A stretch of 42,132 bases of DNA from Candidatus Zhuqueibacterota bacterium (GTDB taxonomy: Bacteria > Zhuqueibacterota > Zhuqueibacteria > Oceanimicrobiales > Oceanimicrobiaceae): contig JAJDAE010000028.1 of assembly GCA_029262035.1 (NCBI GenBank), forward strand, positions 1-42,132, read 5' to 3'. The notes beneath the pieces were generated by a model. That model was not told the origin of the DNA, ran no database searches, and worked only from the letters and a program-made list of their open reading frames with translations. Below are positions 35,102 through 42,132 of the stretch, piece after piece. Position 1 is the first letter of the stretch, and each line of letters starts with the position of its first letter. The position numbers and the translations under genes were made by a program.

Positions 35102-36493
35102 ATGTTTAGATATTTAAAACTTACTTTCTTTTGTTTGATGCTGCACACTCTGATTTTTCCAGACTTTGTAGCTGGGCAATTGGCTCAACCTCAAAAACCT
35201 TTAAGATTAAGTGTGGATGTTGCCAAATTCCGGGGAGATGTTACTCACACAAAGCTTGAAATTTATCAAAGTATAAACCGTCAGGGGTTGACGTATCAAA
35301 ACAATAACCCAGGCTACATTGCACGATTTAAGCTGGATACGAAAATCATTCAAAAAGACTCCGTTGTTTTTCAAGAAGAAATTGTTGAAACTGATACTGT
35401 TTTTAACAATGATCTTATCGAACCCGGCCAACAGTTTATTTTTACACAACCCTTCTTTTTGAAGCCGGGCCATTATCAAATACTGACAACCCTACAGGAT
35501 ATTAATAACGGCAGCAAATCCTCTAACCGTGTGCCGGTAGAAATTTCAACCTTCCCTGAGGATTCACTTGTGCTAAGTGATATCCAGTTTGCCTCACACA
35601 TTAAGAAAGCTACAGATGTCAACAACCCCTTCGTCAAGAACAATCTGCACGTCATGCCAAATCCCCAATCGCTATATGGTGATGGAATGGAAAATCTCAC
35701 TTTTTATGCAGAATTGTATAATCTCGGTTTTTCCAATGGCTCTGAGGGAACCTATTGCGTCGACTATATCATTGAGAATACTGAAGGTAAAACTCTGAGT
35801 CGCATTCGCGGCAAGCAACGCCCCCAGAGAGGTAAAAATGCAGCAATCTATACTTCCTTCGATCTTTCCACCCTTGAGAGCAATCGATATATTCTCAAGT
35901 TGGATGTAATTGATAACACCTCAAATAGACATACAGATATTTCAAAAACATTCTCAATATTCAGAAAGGCCGATGCTTTAGCGCTCGAAATTGATCAGGA
36001 GCGCAAAGTGTATCGGGAATTTGATGAACCTGCCTTGCAAAACTATTTCGAACAAATTGCTTATATTGCAACCAATGAGGAAAAAAAAGTATTTAAGCAG
36101 TTGGAGTTAAAAGGAAAGAGAGAGTTCATATTCCAATTTTGGCAAACCAGAGATCCTAGCCCTGACACACCGGAAAACGAATTCAAAAATGACTATATCC
36201 AGCGGTTGTTCAAAACTAAAATCAATTTTTCCGTTAGTGAAACTGATGGCTGGAAAACCGATAGGGGGAGAATCTTTTTAATATATGGCCCACCCGATTT
36301 CCTTGATCGGGAACCTGCTTTACTTGATAGAAATGCCCATGAAATTTGGAGCTATGAAACGCTTCAGGGTGTACAAGGCCAGTCTATATTTGTATTTATA
36401 GATTTAGCCGATAACGGCAAATATCGCCTTATCCATTCTGACTATCGTGATGAAATAACTAACCCGGCTTGGGAATCATATCTCTACAAATAA
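35102..36493 (+). CDS. Secreted GWxTD domain-containing protein
   Basis: The C-terminal domain carries the name motif in ETDGWKTDRGRIFLIYGPPDF, followed by EIWSYETLQGVQGQSIFVFID. Upstream is FIFQFWQTRDPSPDTPENEFKNDY, also typical of this domain, which occurs at the C-terminus of exported proteins of Bacteroidota, Acidobacteriota and related groups and has no known activity. The N-terminal 290 residues look like beta-rich Ig-like repeats. ATG 35102 gives a clean signal peptide (MFRYLKLTFFCLMLHTLIF, to about VAGQ) and has AGAGG 10 bases upstream. The longer reading from TTG 35015, overlapping the dioxygenase stop, would bury the signal peptide. It ends the plus-strand set. Confidence 0.75.
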   Translation: MFRYLKLTFFCLMLHTLIFPDFVAGQLAQPQKPLRLSVDVAKFRGDVTHTKLEIYQSINRQGLTYQNNNPGYIARFKLDTKIIQKDSVVFQEEIVETDTVFNNDLIEPGQQFIFTQPFFLKPGHYQILTTLQDINNGSKSSNRVPVEISTFPEDSLVLSDIQFASHIKKATDVNNPFVKNNLHVMPNPQSLYGDGMENLTFYAELYNLGFSNGSEGTYCVDYIIENTEGKTLSRIRGKQRPQRGKNAAIYTSFDLSTLESNRYILKLDVIDNTSNRHTDISKTFSIFRKADALALEIDQERKVYREFDEPALQNYFEQIAYIATNEEKKVFKQLELKGKREFIFQFWQTRDPSPDTPENEFKNDYIQRLFKTKINFSVSETDGWKTDRGRIFLIYGPPDFLDREPALLDRNAHEIWSYETLQGVQGQSIFVFIDLADNGKYRLIHSDYRDEITNPAWESYLYK

Positions 36494-36527
36494 ACGATTT
36501 GAGTGTTAAATTTTGAGGGGATTTGTT

Positions 36528-38552
36528 TTAAGGAAACAATATTTCTATATCCAAATCACGTTTGGGCATATCGATTAATATCCCGCACTTAACATAAGGA
36601 TGAACTACCCCATCTATTTTGAATGCAGCCTTGCAGTTATCCTCAACTTTCTCTAAATTTATATTCAACCTGAAATTCCTTAACCGGATTGATGCCTCTC
36701 CTTTTTCGATCCCGCTAAGTATTCTTGGCCGTATCAGCAGTTTATTCCATGTGGGTCGAATGCCAAGTAAATGGTGGACAAAAAAGATGAGTTGCTCTGC
36801 CCATGTCCATGGAGCAATACCAATTTGAGGGCATGGTGGAATAGGCCGTGGTCCATAAAATTCAAACCATGTACCTGATTTTGAACCAGCAACTGAATTT
36901 AACCATTTGAGTATTCGCCAGACTTTTTCATCCTCTTCCATCTCAAGATATGCTTTTGCAATAAATAGAGACGGGAATGGCCAAGGCCCCGGTGAATCAG
37001 GTTCTGAGGTCACATTGTATCGACTATACCCTCCACCCTGCCATGTTTGGTTCCAGAGTTTCTCAACCTGTTCCAACGTTTTTTTTGCAAGCTCTGATTT
37101 GGGATCGACGAATTCAAAGGCAATCGGCAAGACTGAAGAACTATCCGGATTCAAATAATGTTTACCCGGCGCAAGGATTGGGATATCTTTAGGTAGCGCG
37201 GTACCATTTTTGACGTGTACTTCAGACTGTATATTTCCATTTATATATCGTCGCTTAATAAAATGTCCGTTGTGAATGAGTGCAAATTTTGGATCGGATA
37301 GTATTCCCTGTTTGATGTCTTCAGCTGCTAGCCGCCATTTTTTCATCTCGGCGCTATGCCCAAGTAATTCAGCCAGATAGGCGGCGCTCGAAAGCCCTAT
37401 AGATACAAATAGCTGATATGCCAATTCCATGCCATCTTCAATACCGTACAAAGCATGGCGTTCCCAGTACTCCCTTTGATTGTGGAGCAGAGCTGTACCA
37501 GGCTGACGAAACACCGTTTGCAATGGAAAATTTGCGGTAGCACAAACCTTTTGCCAATGCTTCTTTACGATAGCAAGATCCCCGGTCCAGTCAACATAAG
37601 TCCGCAAGGCAAGCAAAAGCTCGCCATTTTGATCCAATTCTACTTCTGACGTAGGCCTCTCTTGACTGGAGTCTAAAGTATCACCCTTTTCAGTAACAAA
37701 CTTGGATAGTAATCTATCCATGATTATACGTGCAGGTTCAAATTGGCCGGAAACAATAAGCCCCAAAGCGATCATGGCCTGATCTCTAACCCATTCCAGA
37801 TTGTATTGCCAAATACTCGCATCGAGTCTGCCAGAATCAGCAATATTTGCTGAAAGCTGATTCCGTGAAGCTGTAAAAAAATGATTAAGGAGAGGAGAAT
37901 CGAATTGGCAGGAAGCTATCTTACGCCAGTAGTTTGTAGTATCTTGTGCAATCTCTGGCTCGTCAACCCAAGATAATTCAACTACAATTTTAGCCTGCTC
38001 TCCCCCCAACTGATACTCTAAAAACCGAACCTCTTCCTCCTTATACCTTAAAACAAGTGGCGTTTCGAGACTTCGTGTTCGAACCCCCGTTTGAATGTTA
38101 ATGAAGACTGGAGAAACCGAATAGCTGGTCAGATGAATTTCGCGAATAATTCTCGAAAACTTGAGATCCGGGCAATAAAATCTCTCAGTAATTTTGAGTT
38201 TATCGTTTCCCCAGTTTGCCTGAATCACAGGGAGACCATTTAGATCTTCCCACCAAACATCCGCGTTCGAGGAATCAGGAATTAAGGTAAAATTTTGAGA
38301 AGTGACTTTTAAACTTGTTTGGGCGAGACCACTTTGGGAATCGAAGGTTAGAGCATTTCTTTTTGGGCCGAAAATTTCAGGATGCGTTAGAATAAGGCCA
38401 AGAGTAGTTCCTTCCCCTGAGGAGCAAAGTTGTACGGCTGCAGTAATCAAGCCGTTGCCAACAAAGAAGTAATCAACTCCTTTGAGGGTTGTACGAGCAT
38501 CCGCAGGTCCAATTGAGGGATCATCCGTGTAAAAATGCTCTTCAGCTTCCAT
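36528..38552 (-). CDS. Six-hairpin (alpha/alpha)6-type glycosidase-like protein
   Basis: The N-terminal 220 residues are beta-rich (DYFFVGNGLITAAVQL, LTHPEIFGPKRNALTF) and the rest looks like an (alpha/alpha)6 barrel, as in GH15, GH63 or GH65-type enzymes. Barrel motifs are WQYNLEWVRDQAMIALGLIVSG, TSEVELDQNGELLLALRTYVDWTGD, the aromatic-rich WQGGGYSRYNVTSEPDSPGP and APWTWAEQLIFF. Possible catalytic acids are in EWVRDQ and the SEVELDQ segment, but I cannot assign them. It has 674 residues and no signal peptide, so a cytoplasmic role on imported oligosaccharides is likely. It converges with the GWxTD gene (34-base gap) and follows a MetE-like gene by 40 bases. The exact family is open. Confidence 0.55.
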   Translation of the reverse strand: MEAEEHFYTDDPSIGPADARTTLKGVDYFFVGNGLITAAVQLCSSGEGTTLGLILTHPEIFGPKRNALTFDSQSGLAQTSLKVTSQNFTLIPDSSNADVWWEDLNGLPVIQANWGNDKLKITERFYCPDLKFSRIIREIHLTSYSVSPVFINIQTGVRTRSLETPLVLRYKEEEVRFLEYQLGGEQAKIVVELSWVDEPEIAQDTTNYWRKIASCQFDSPLLNHFFTASRNQLSANIADSGRLDASIWQYNLEWVRDQAMIALGLIVSGQFEPARIIMDRLLSKFVTEKGDTLDSSQERPTSEVELDQNGELLLALRTYVDWTGDLAIVKKHWQKVCATANFPLQTVFRQPGTALLHNQREYWERHALYGIEDGMELAYQLFVSIGLSSAAYLAELLGHSAEMKKWRLAAEDIKQGILSDPKFALIHNGHFIKRRYINGNIQSEVHVKNGTALPKDIPILAPGKHYLNPDSSSVLPIAFEFVDPKSELAKKTLEQVEKLWNQTWQGGGYSRYNVTSEPDSPGPWPFPSLFIAKAYLEMEEDEKVWRILKWLNSVAGSKSGTWFEFYGPRPIPPCPQIGIAPWTWAEQLIFFVHHLLGIRPTWNKLLIRPRILSGIEKGEASIRLRNFRLNINLEKVEDNCKAAFKIDGVVHPYVKCGILIDMPKRDLDIEILFP

Positions 38553-38592
38553 AGAAACTTAATAGATTAAGGGTGATTCATTAACTCATAAG

Positions 38593-39603
38593 CTAAGATA
38601 TTCTTCCTGCAAACAGATCACGACCCTTGACAAGGACACGTATTTTTTCATCTGCAACTGACCGCGGCAACATCCACATTCCGCAATCGGGATGCACATA
38701 GTGAATTCTTTCCTGCCCACAGATTTTGGCCGCCGATTCAATTCTTTTGGCAATGATATCTGGAGACTCAACCTGGTTATCTTTAATGTCTATGACGCCG
38801 AGTCCGACACCTATCTCCGGCTTTATCTCCCGTAATATTTTCTCGTCTGCCTGAGGGCGTCTCGCCATTTCCAGAACCACATGATCACATGTCAAACTAT
38901 TGATGAATCCTATCAGACAATCATAAGTCCCTTGCTGCACTGTTTGTCCACCATAATTACCAAAACAAAGATGTACACCTTTCCGTCCTTTTACATGTTT
39001 AAATGTACGATTTATTGCTTGGGCAGCAATTTCTGCATCTTCAGGATGACCTGTGAGATTTGCTTCGTCAATTTGAATTACATCTGCATCAATGTCAATT
39101 AACTGGTCGGCAAGAATCTCAGCAATAGCCATTACAAGTTCATTGAAATCACTGTAAAGTTTATTTGAAAGCACACGTGCAAGCATATACGGACTTGTGA
39201 TTGTAAATTTCAGCGGTTTATGACAAAATTGTTTGACAAATTCATAATCTTTAAGCAAATTCAAGTTGCCCGGCCCCAGTTTATCAACAACTATTCCGGC
39301 CGGCTCACTACGATAAGCCATTCCTCTCTGATTGCGATAACCATCTGATTCTATGCGAGTAAGAGACTTCCGTATTCCATGCATTGGACCGATAAAATAA
39401 TCAATCATGCCATTAGTTTCACCATGATTAATATTCCAGCGGTACAATTCACCATCAACCAAGAGGTCTAGTCCGGCATCCTCCTGAATCTTAAGTACAA
39501 GCATGATGGCATCACGTAAATTATCCTTTGTACTAAATGACCTCAGCCAGATAGGTGTTGGATAACTTCCAACCGTTGTAGTTTCCGGAATTTGTGGATT
39601 CAT
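38593..39603 (-). CDS. Stand-alone MetE C-terminal-like methyltransferase (cobalamin-independent methionine synthase II type)
   Basis: The protein matches the catalytic C-terminal barrel of MetE without the N-terminal half. Probable zinc ligands are H211 and C213 in GVHLCFGNYGG, E245 in HVVLEMARRP and C307 in YVHPDCGMWMLPRS. IQIDEANLTG fits the homocysteine-binding DEP-like strand. It has 336 residues. Such stand-alone proteins often use other methyl donors or substrates, and here the gene sits between a glycosidase gene and a divergent AraC regulator rather than with methionine genes. A methyl or thiol-related reaction on an unknown substrate is therefore as likely as methionine synthesis. 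The ribosome site is weak (AGAGAAAG). Confidence 0.75.
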   Translation of the reverse strand: MNPQIPETTTVGSYPTPIWLRSFSTKDNLRDAIMLVLKIQEDAGLDLLVDGELYRWNINHGETNGMIDYFIGPMHGIRKSLTRIESDGYRNQRGMAYRSEPAGIVVDKLGPGNLNLLKDYEFVKQFCHKPLKFTITSPYMLARVLSNKLYSDFNELVMAIAEILADQLIDIDADVIQIDEANLTGHPEDAEIAAQAINRTFKHVKGRKGVHLCFGNYGGQTVQQGTYDCLIGFINSLTCDHVVLEMARRPQADEKILREIKPEIGVGLGVIDIKDNQVESPDIIAKRIESAAKICGQERIHYVHPDCGMWMLPRSVADEKIRVLVKGRDLFAGRIS

Positions 39604-39672
39604 AATTTAACTTTCTCTTGTTCTGATTATTCTTAGTTTTATTGGATACTACAAAATAGAAACAAAAAGCAC

Positions 39673-39700
39673 TTGACTTTGTTGTTATACAATTTATACA
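39673..39700 (+). promoter_or_regulatory. Candidate sigma70-type promoter of the AraC regulator gene
   Basis: TTGACT (39673-39678) and TATACA (39695-39700) are separated by 16 bases, on the plus strand, about 50 to 90 bases before the possible starts of the regulator. The region 39604-39750 also has to drive the divergent MetE-like gene. The match is reasonable but AT-rich sequence makes chance likely. Confidence 0.4.
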
Positions 39701-39792
39701 TTATTGGTGATTATTCTTTGTATCACGGGCACTAATTTTTTGTAATTAAAGTGGATAGGGTTAATAAATTAACTTTAGTTAAGGAAAAAGTA

Positions 39793-40710
39793 GTGATAGA
39801 CTCAATACTTGAGCAAGAAAAAATAAAGACTACCAAATATCCGCTTTCAATAGATATTCCTGATTATGGCATTTGCGTAGTCGAAAGCCACCATCAGTCC
39901 AATTTTGTAATGGAACCGATGGACAATCATTTTACAAAAATCTACTATATCCTTGAAGGTGCCGGGGATTGTTATATCAATTCAAAACCAATTCACTTGG
40001 AAAAAGAGCATCTATTTGTAATTCCCAGTGACATTGAACATTACCTGAAAGACAAAGATGATACTCCACTCTCTCTATTCATACTCGCAATAGAAAACCC
40101 ATGTATGGAACAACTGAGTACTTTTTGTCGACAAATTGACCAACTGAACCAATTAGCGCTAACCCACTTGAGACCCTTAACCCACCATGAATATACGGCC
40201 TATGAAATCCCAAGAATGTTTCGAAAAATTTTGAATGAACAACGTGCAAAAACTGGTGGATTTATTCCGGCAATCCAGGCAACGTTATTAAATATGATTG
40301 TTGCAATTAATAGAATTTATGAAAATGTGCCAGCGATTGATCAGATAGATTCTTCAAACCCCACATTTGCCAGAATTCAAAAGGTTGCAGACTACATCTC
40401 CAAAAATTTTTACGAACCGATTTGTATTGAAAATATGGCAAAAATGGCCTGCCTGAGCATTCGGCAATTTACAAATCAATTCAAGGCTGTTTACGGGGTC
40501 ACATTCATACAATATTTGCACTACCAACGTATTCATTTTGCACAAAGGTTATTATCCGAAACAGATCAACAAATCGCAGCAATATGTTTCGAGTCCGGCT
40601 TTAATGACTTGGCGCATTTTTATCGTGTGTTTAAAAAGATGACCAAAATCTCACCACGTAAATACCGGATGAATTCAAGGCACGGTCTCGGGATGTCGGA
40701 CAAAGACTAA
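39793..40710 (+). CDS. AraC-family transcriptional regulator with cupin sensor domain
   Basis: The N-terminal half is a cupin (HFTKIYYILEGAGDCYINSKPIHL, then HLFVIPSDIEHYLKD) that would bind a sugar-like effector. The C-terminal 100 residues hold the two AraC helix-turn-helix units: ICIENMAKMACLSIRQFTNQFK and IAAICFESGFNDLAHFYRVFKK, ending SPRKYRM. I chose GTG 39793 (305 residues) because AAGGA lies 7 bases upstream; GTG 39751 adds 14 residues and has no ribosome site. It diverges from the MetE-like and glycosidase genes and converges with a PhyH gene. Control of those neighbours is likely, as is usual for divergent regulators; effector and sites are unknown. Confidence 0.85.
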   Translation: MIDSILEQEKIKTTKYPLSIDIPDYGICVVESHHQSNFVMEPMDNHFTKIYYILEGAGDCYINSKPIHLEKEHLFVIPSDIEHYLKDKDDTPLSLFILAIENPCMEQLSTFCRQIDQLNQLALTHLRPLTHHEYTAYEIPRMFRKILNEQRAKTGGFIPAIQATLLNMIVAINRIYENVPAIDQIDSSNPTFARIQKVADYISKNFYEPICIENMAKMACLSIRQFTNQFKAVYGVTFIQYLHYQRIHFAQRLLSETDQQIAAICFESGFNDLAHFYRVFKKMTKISPRKYRMNSRHGLGMSDKD

Positions 40711-40732
40711 AGCAGATATTATCTGTTTTTTG

Positions 40733-41578
40733 CTATAAACTCATATTGGCTTCATTCACTTCATCACAGCGCTCATTCCACTGTTCTGCCTCTTTAAACT
40801 TCATATGTTTTCGTTCAACATATTTGGGCCAAGAATTATACTGATTGATATCGGGAACAGCCTTTCCTCTGAGAAGAAAAGCACTCGGATGCAATTCTTC
40901 AGTAATGATACGGGTGGTCACAGGTATATAACGAATCGTCAAACCACGCCGCCATCTTGCAGACGTATTGGCATGTGAACCGTGAATCAAGTTGGAATGA
41001 TGAACAGAAATATCGCCGGCCTTGAGAATAATATCCACAGCCTTCGATTCATCAACCTGTGCTGGATCGATACCCGAACCAAGCACATTTTTACCATCAT
41101 TTTTCTGTTGCAATTCATCTTCCGAAAATAGACGCATTTCTTGGGTTTTAGGAATTACCCTCATACAACCATTTTCACAATCAGAATCATCTAGAGCCAG
41201 CCAGAAAGTCACAACCTCCATTGGCTCCAGAGGCCAGTACGTACCATCCTGATGCCAGAGAACTGACTGGCCATCCAACGGGGGTTTAGAGACGTAGTGA
41301 GAGGCAAACAGAGCGATGTTGGGTCCAACGAAACTCTCCACGATATCTAACAATCTATCATCACTTATTAATCTGACCCAGAATGGATCGTCCTGCATAA
41401 GGAAATGGTGCAGTTGTTCCGGCCGAGTACCCGGATTTTTCTTTAAAAGCCAATCAACATGGTCCCGGGCCTCTTGAATGAGTGCGCTGTCCAGAACACC
41501 CTGAAAAATAGCGTAGCCTTGCGAATCATAATTTGTCTTTGCTTGCTGCACAACCTGTGTATCTAAATTATCTGTCAT
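40733..41578 (-). CDS. PhyH-family Fe(II)/2-oxoglutarate dioxygenase (second, more typical)
   Basis: The iron ligands are H109 and D111 in VLWHQDGTYWPL and H199 in HHSNLIHGSHANTS, and R211 in RWRRGLTIRYI should hold 2-oxoglutarate. This is the classical PhyH pattern, with WLALDDSDCENGCMRVIPKT between. It has 281 residues and no signal peptide. GGGGA precedes the ATG. It is the gene after an aldo/keto reductase on the same strand (33-base gap), so the two may act on one substrate in turn. It is only distantly like the PhyH protein at 34134. Relatives include many uncharacterised environmental enzymes, so no substrate is proposed. Confidence 0.88.
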   Translation of the reverse strand: MTDNLDTQVVQQAKTNYDSQGYAIFQGVLDSALIQEARDHVDWLLKKNPGTRPEQLHHFLMQDDPFWVRLISDDRLLDIVESFVGPNIALFASHYVSKPPLDGQSVLWHQDGTYWPLEPMEVVTFWLALDDSDCENGCMRVIPKTQEMRLFSEDELQQKNDGKNVLGSGIDPAQVDESKAVDIILKAGDISVHHSNLIHGSHANTSARWRRGLTIRYIPVTTRIITEELHPSAFLLRGKAVPDINQYNSWPKYVERKHMKFKEAEQWNERCDEVNEANMSL

Positions 41579-41611
41579 TGATTCATTCCCCAGTATTTAA
41601 TTTGGATATCA

Positions 41612-42132
41612 TTATGCTGCTTGAAACTCTTTTCGATGCAGCGACCCGGCCTTTTGCATCTCATTTTTGGTATAACCAACTGAGTCTGAAGCGGCAGCAC
41701 ATTCAAGGATTTCCTTATTGTTCCTGGCACCGGATAAAACCAGAGAGATCTCAGGATGCCCCAACACCCACCGCATCGCTGCCTGCGGCATACTCTTTAT
41801 CTCATCTCTCACTAAAAACGACAAGCGTTCCACTTGTTCCACCCGCTCAACAATCTCATCCCTTGAATAACGAGAATTTAGATTATTTGATGAGAAACGT
41901 GTTTCTTTCGTGATTGTACCTGATAAAAAACCATTTGCCAATGACTCTCTGGCAACGATACCAATTTCTTCTTTTCCAAGGAAGTCAATCAAACTTTTTG
42001 CCTCACGGTTTAACAAACTGTAAACCACCTGCACAACATCGATCTTTCGCTCGGAAGCCCAGTCCCGTGCCATTTGCTCGGTATCCTGAAACATAGAGAT
42101 TGAATGGCCGACAAACCTTATTTTCCCTTCAT
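41612..42132 (-). CDS. Aldo/keto reductase, C-terminal part (5' end beyond window)
   Basis: The reading frame is open from the stop at 41612 to the right edge. The visible 173 residues begin EGKIRFVGHSISMFQDTEQM, the GKIR-x-x-G-x-S strand of aldo/keto reductases, followed by IDVVQVVYSLLNREA, EEIGIVARESLANGFLSG and AAMRWVLGHPEISLVLSGARNNKEILE, where ARNN holds the NADP end of the site. The catalytic Tyr and Lys lie in the missing N-terminal half. The ATG inside at 42094 is not the true start. It is co-directional with the PhyH gene 33 bases away. It would reduce or oxidise a sugar or aldehyde with NADP(H); the exact substrate is unknown. Confidence 0.82.
   Translation of the reverse strand, partial: EGKIRFVGHSISMFQDTEQMARDWASERKIDVVQVVYSLLNREAKSLIDFLGKEEIGIVARESLANGFLSGTITKETRFSSNNLNSRYSRDEIVERVEQVERLSFLVRDEIKSMPQAAMRWVLGHPEISLVLSGARNNKEILECAAASDSVGYTKNEMQKAGSLHRKEFQAA

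Overview
The window looks like a chromosome segment of an uncultured, Gram-negative polysaccharide degrader of the FCB supergroup (KSB1/Calditrichota-like is my best guess). The reasons are a SusC-type TonB receptor with an N-terminal carboxypeptidase-regulatory-like domain, a PorV/PorQ-family protein, C-terminal T9SS/FlgD-like tails, ASPIC/UnbV (CRTAC1) propellers and a GWxTD protein. Base composition is moderately AT-rich. No rRNA, tRNA or CRISPR array was seen. The taxonomic call is inference from gene content.

Region 1 (1-16691, all minus strand) is a long sugar-catabolic block. In transcription order it encodes a sodium:solute symporter, a DeoC/FbaB-type aldolase, a Gfo/Idh/MocA oxidoreductase, a D-lyxose/D-mannose-type isomerase, a DUF4432 aldose-epimerase-like protein, a PfkB kinase, a GH51 alpha-L-arabinofuranosidase, an SDR epimerase-like protein without the usual catalytic lysine, a DapA-family lyase, a 768-residue glycosidase-like protein, a GalT-type uridylyltransferase and a GHMP sugar kinase. 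The kinase carries the signature of plant L-arabinokinase (ARA1) rather than that of classical galactokinase. The block ends at the N-terminus of an IS630-type transposase. Two MITE-like elements with terminal inverted repeats (6257-6429 and 14416-14560) sit in its gaps. araA and araB are absent. Kinase plus GalT plus arabinofuranosidase therefore suggests activation of L-arabinose through its 1-phosphate and UDP form.

Region 2 (16692-28078, plus strand) begins with a 705-base regulatory gap shared with the symporter. It continues with the TonB receptor, a large secreted protein with a sorting tail and a PorV/PorQ protein, a surface uptake/secretion trio without SusD. A perfect 16-bp hairpin follows, then two tandemly duplicated secreted CRTAC1-type propellers.

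Region 3 (28079-36493, plus strand) is a compact set: a membrane cytochrome b-like/pentaheme cytochrome c fusion, a membrane-anchored CRTAC1 propeller, a TPR protein, an alpha/beta-hydrolase-fold protein that has lost its catalytic serine and histidine, a PhyH-type Fe/2OG dioxygenase and a secreted GWxTD protein. This is the best candidate here for an undescribed system, a redox chain at the cell envelope of unknown substrate.

Region 4 (36494-42132) has a six-hairpin-type glycosidase and a stand-alone MetE-C-like protein (minus), a divergent AraC regulator (plus), a second PhyH dioxygenase and the C-terminal part of an aldo/keto reductase that runs off the right edge (minus). It resembles a small inducible catabolic module.
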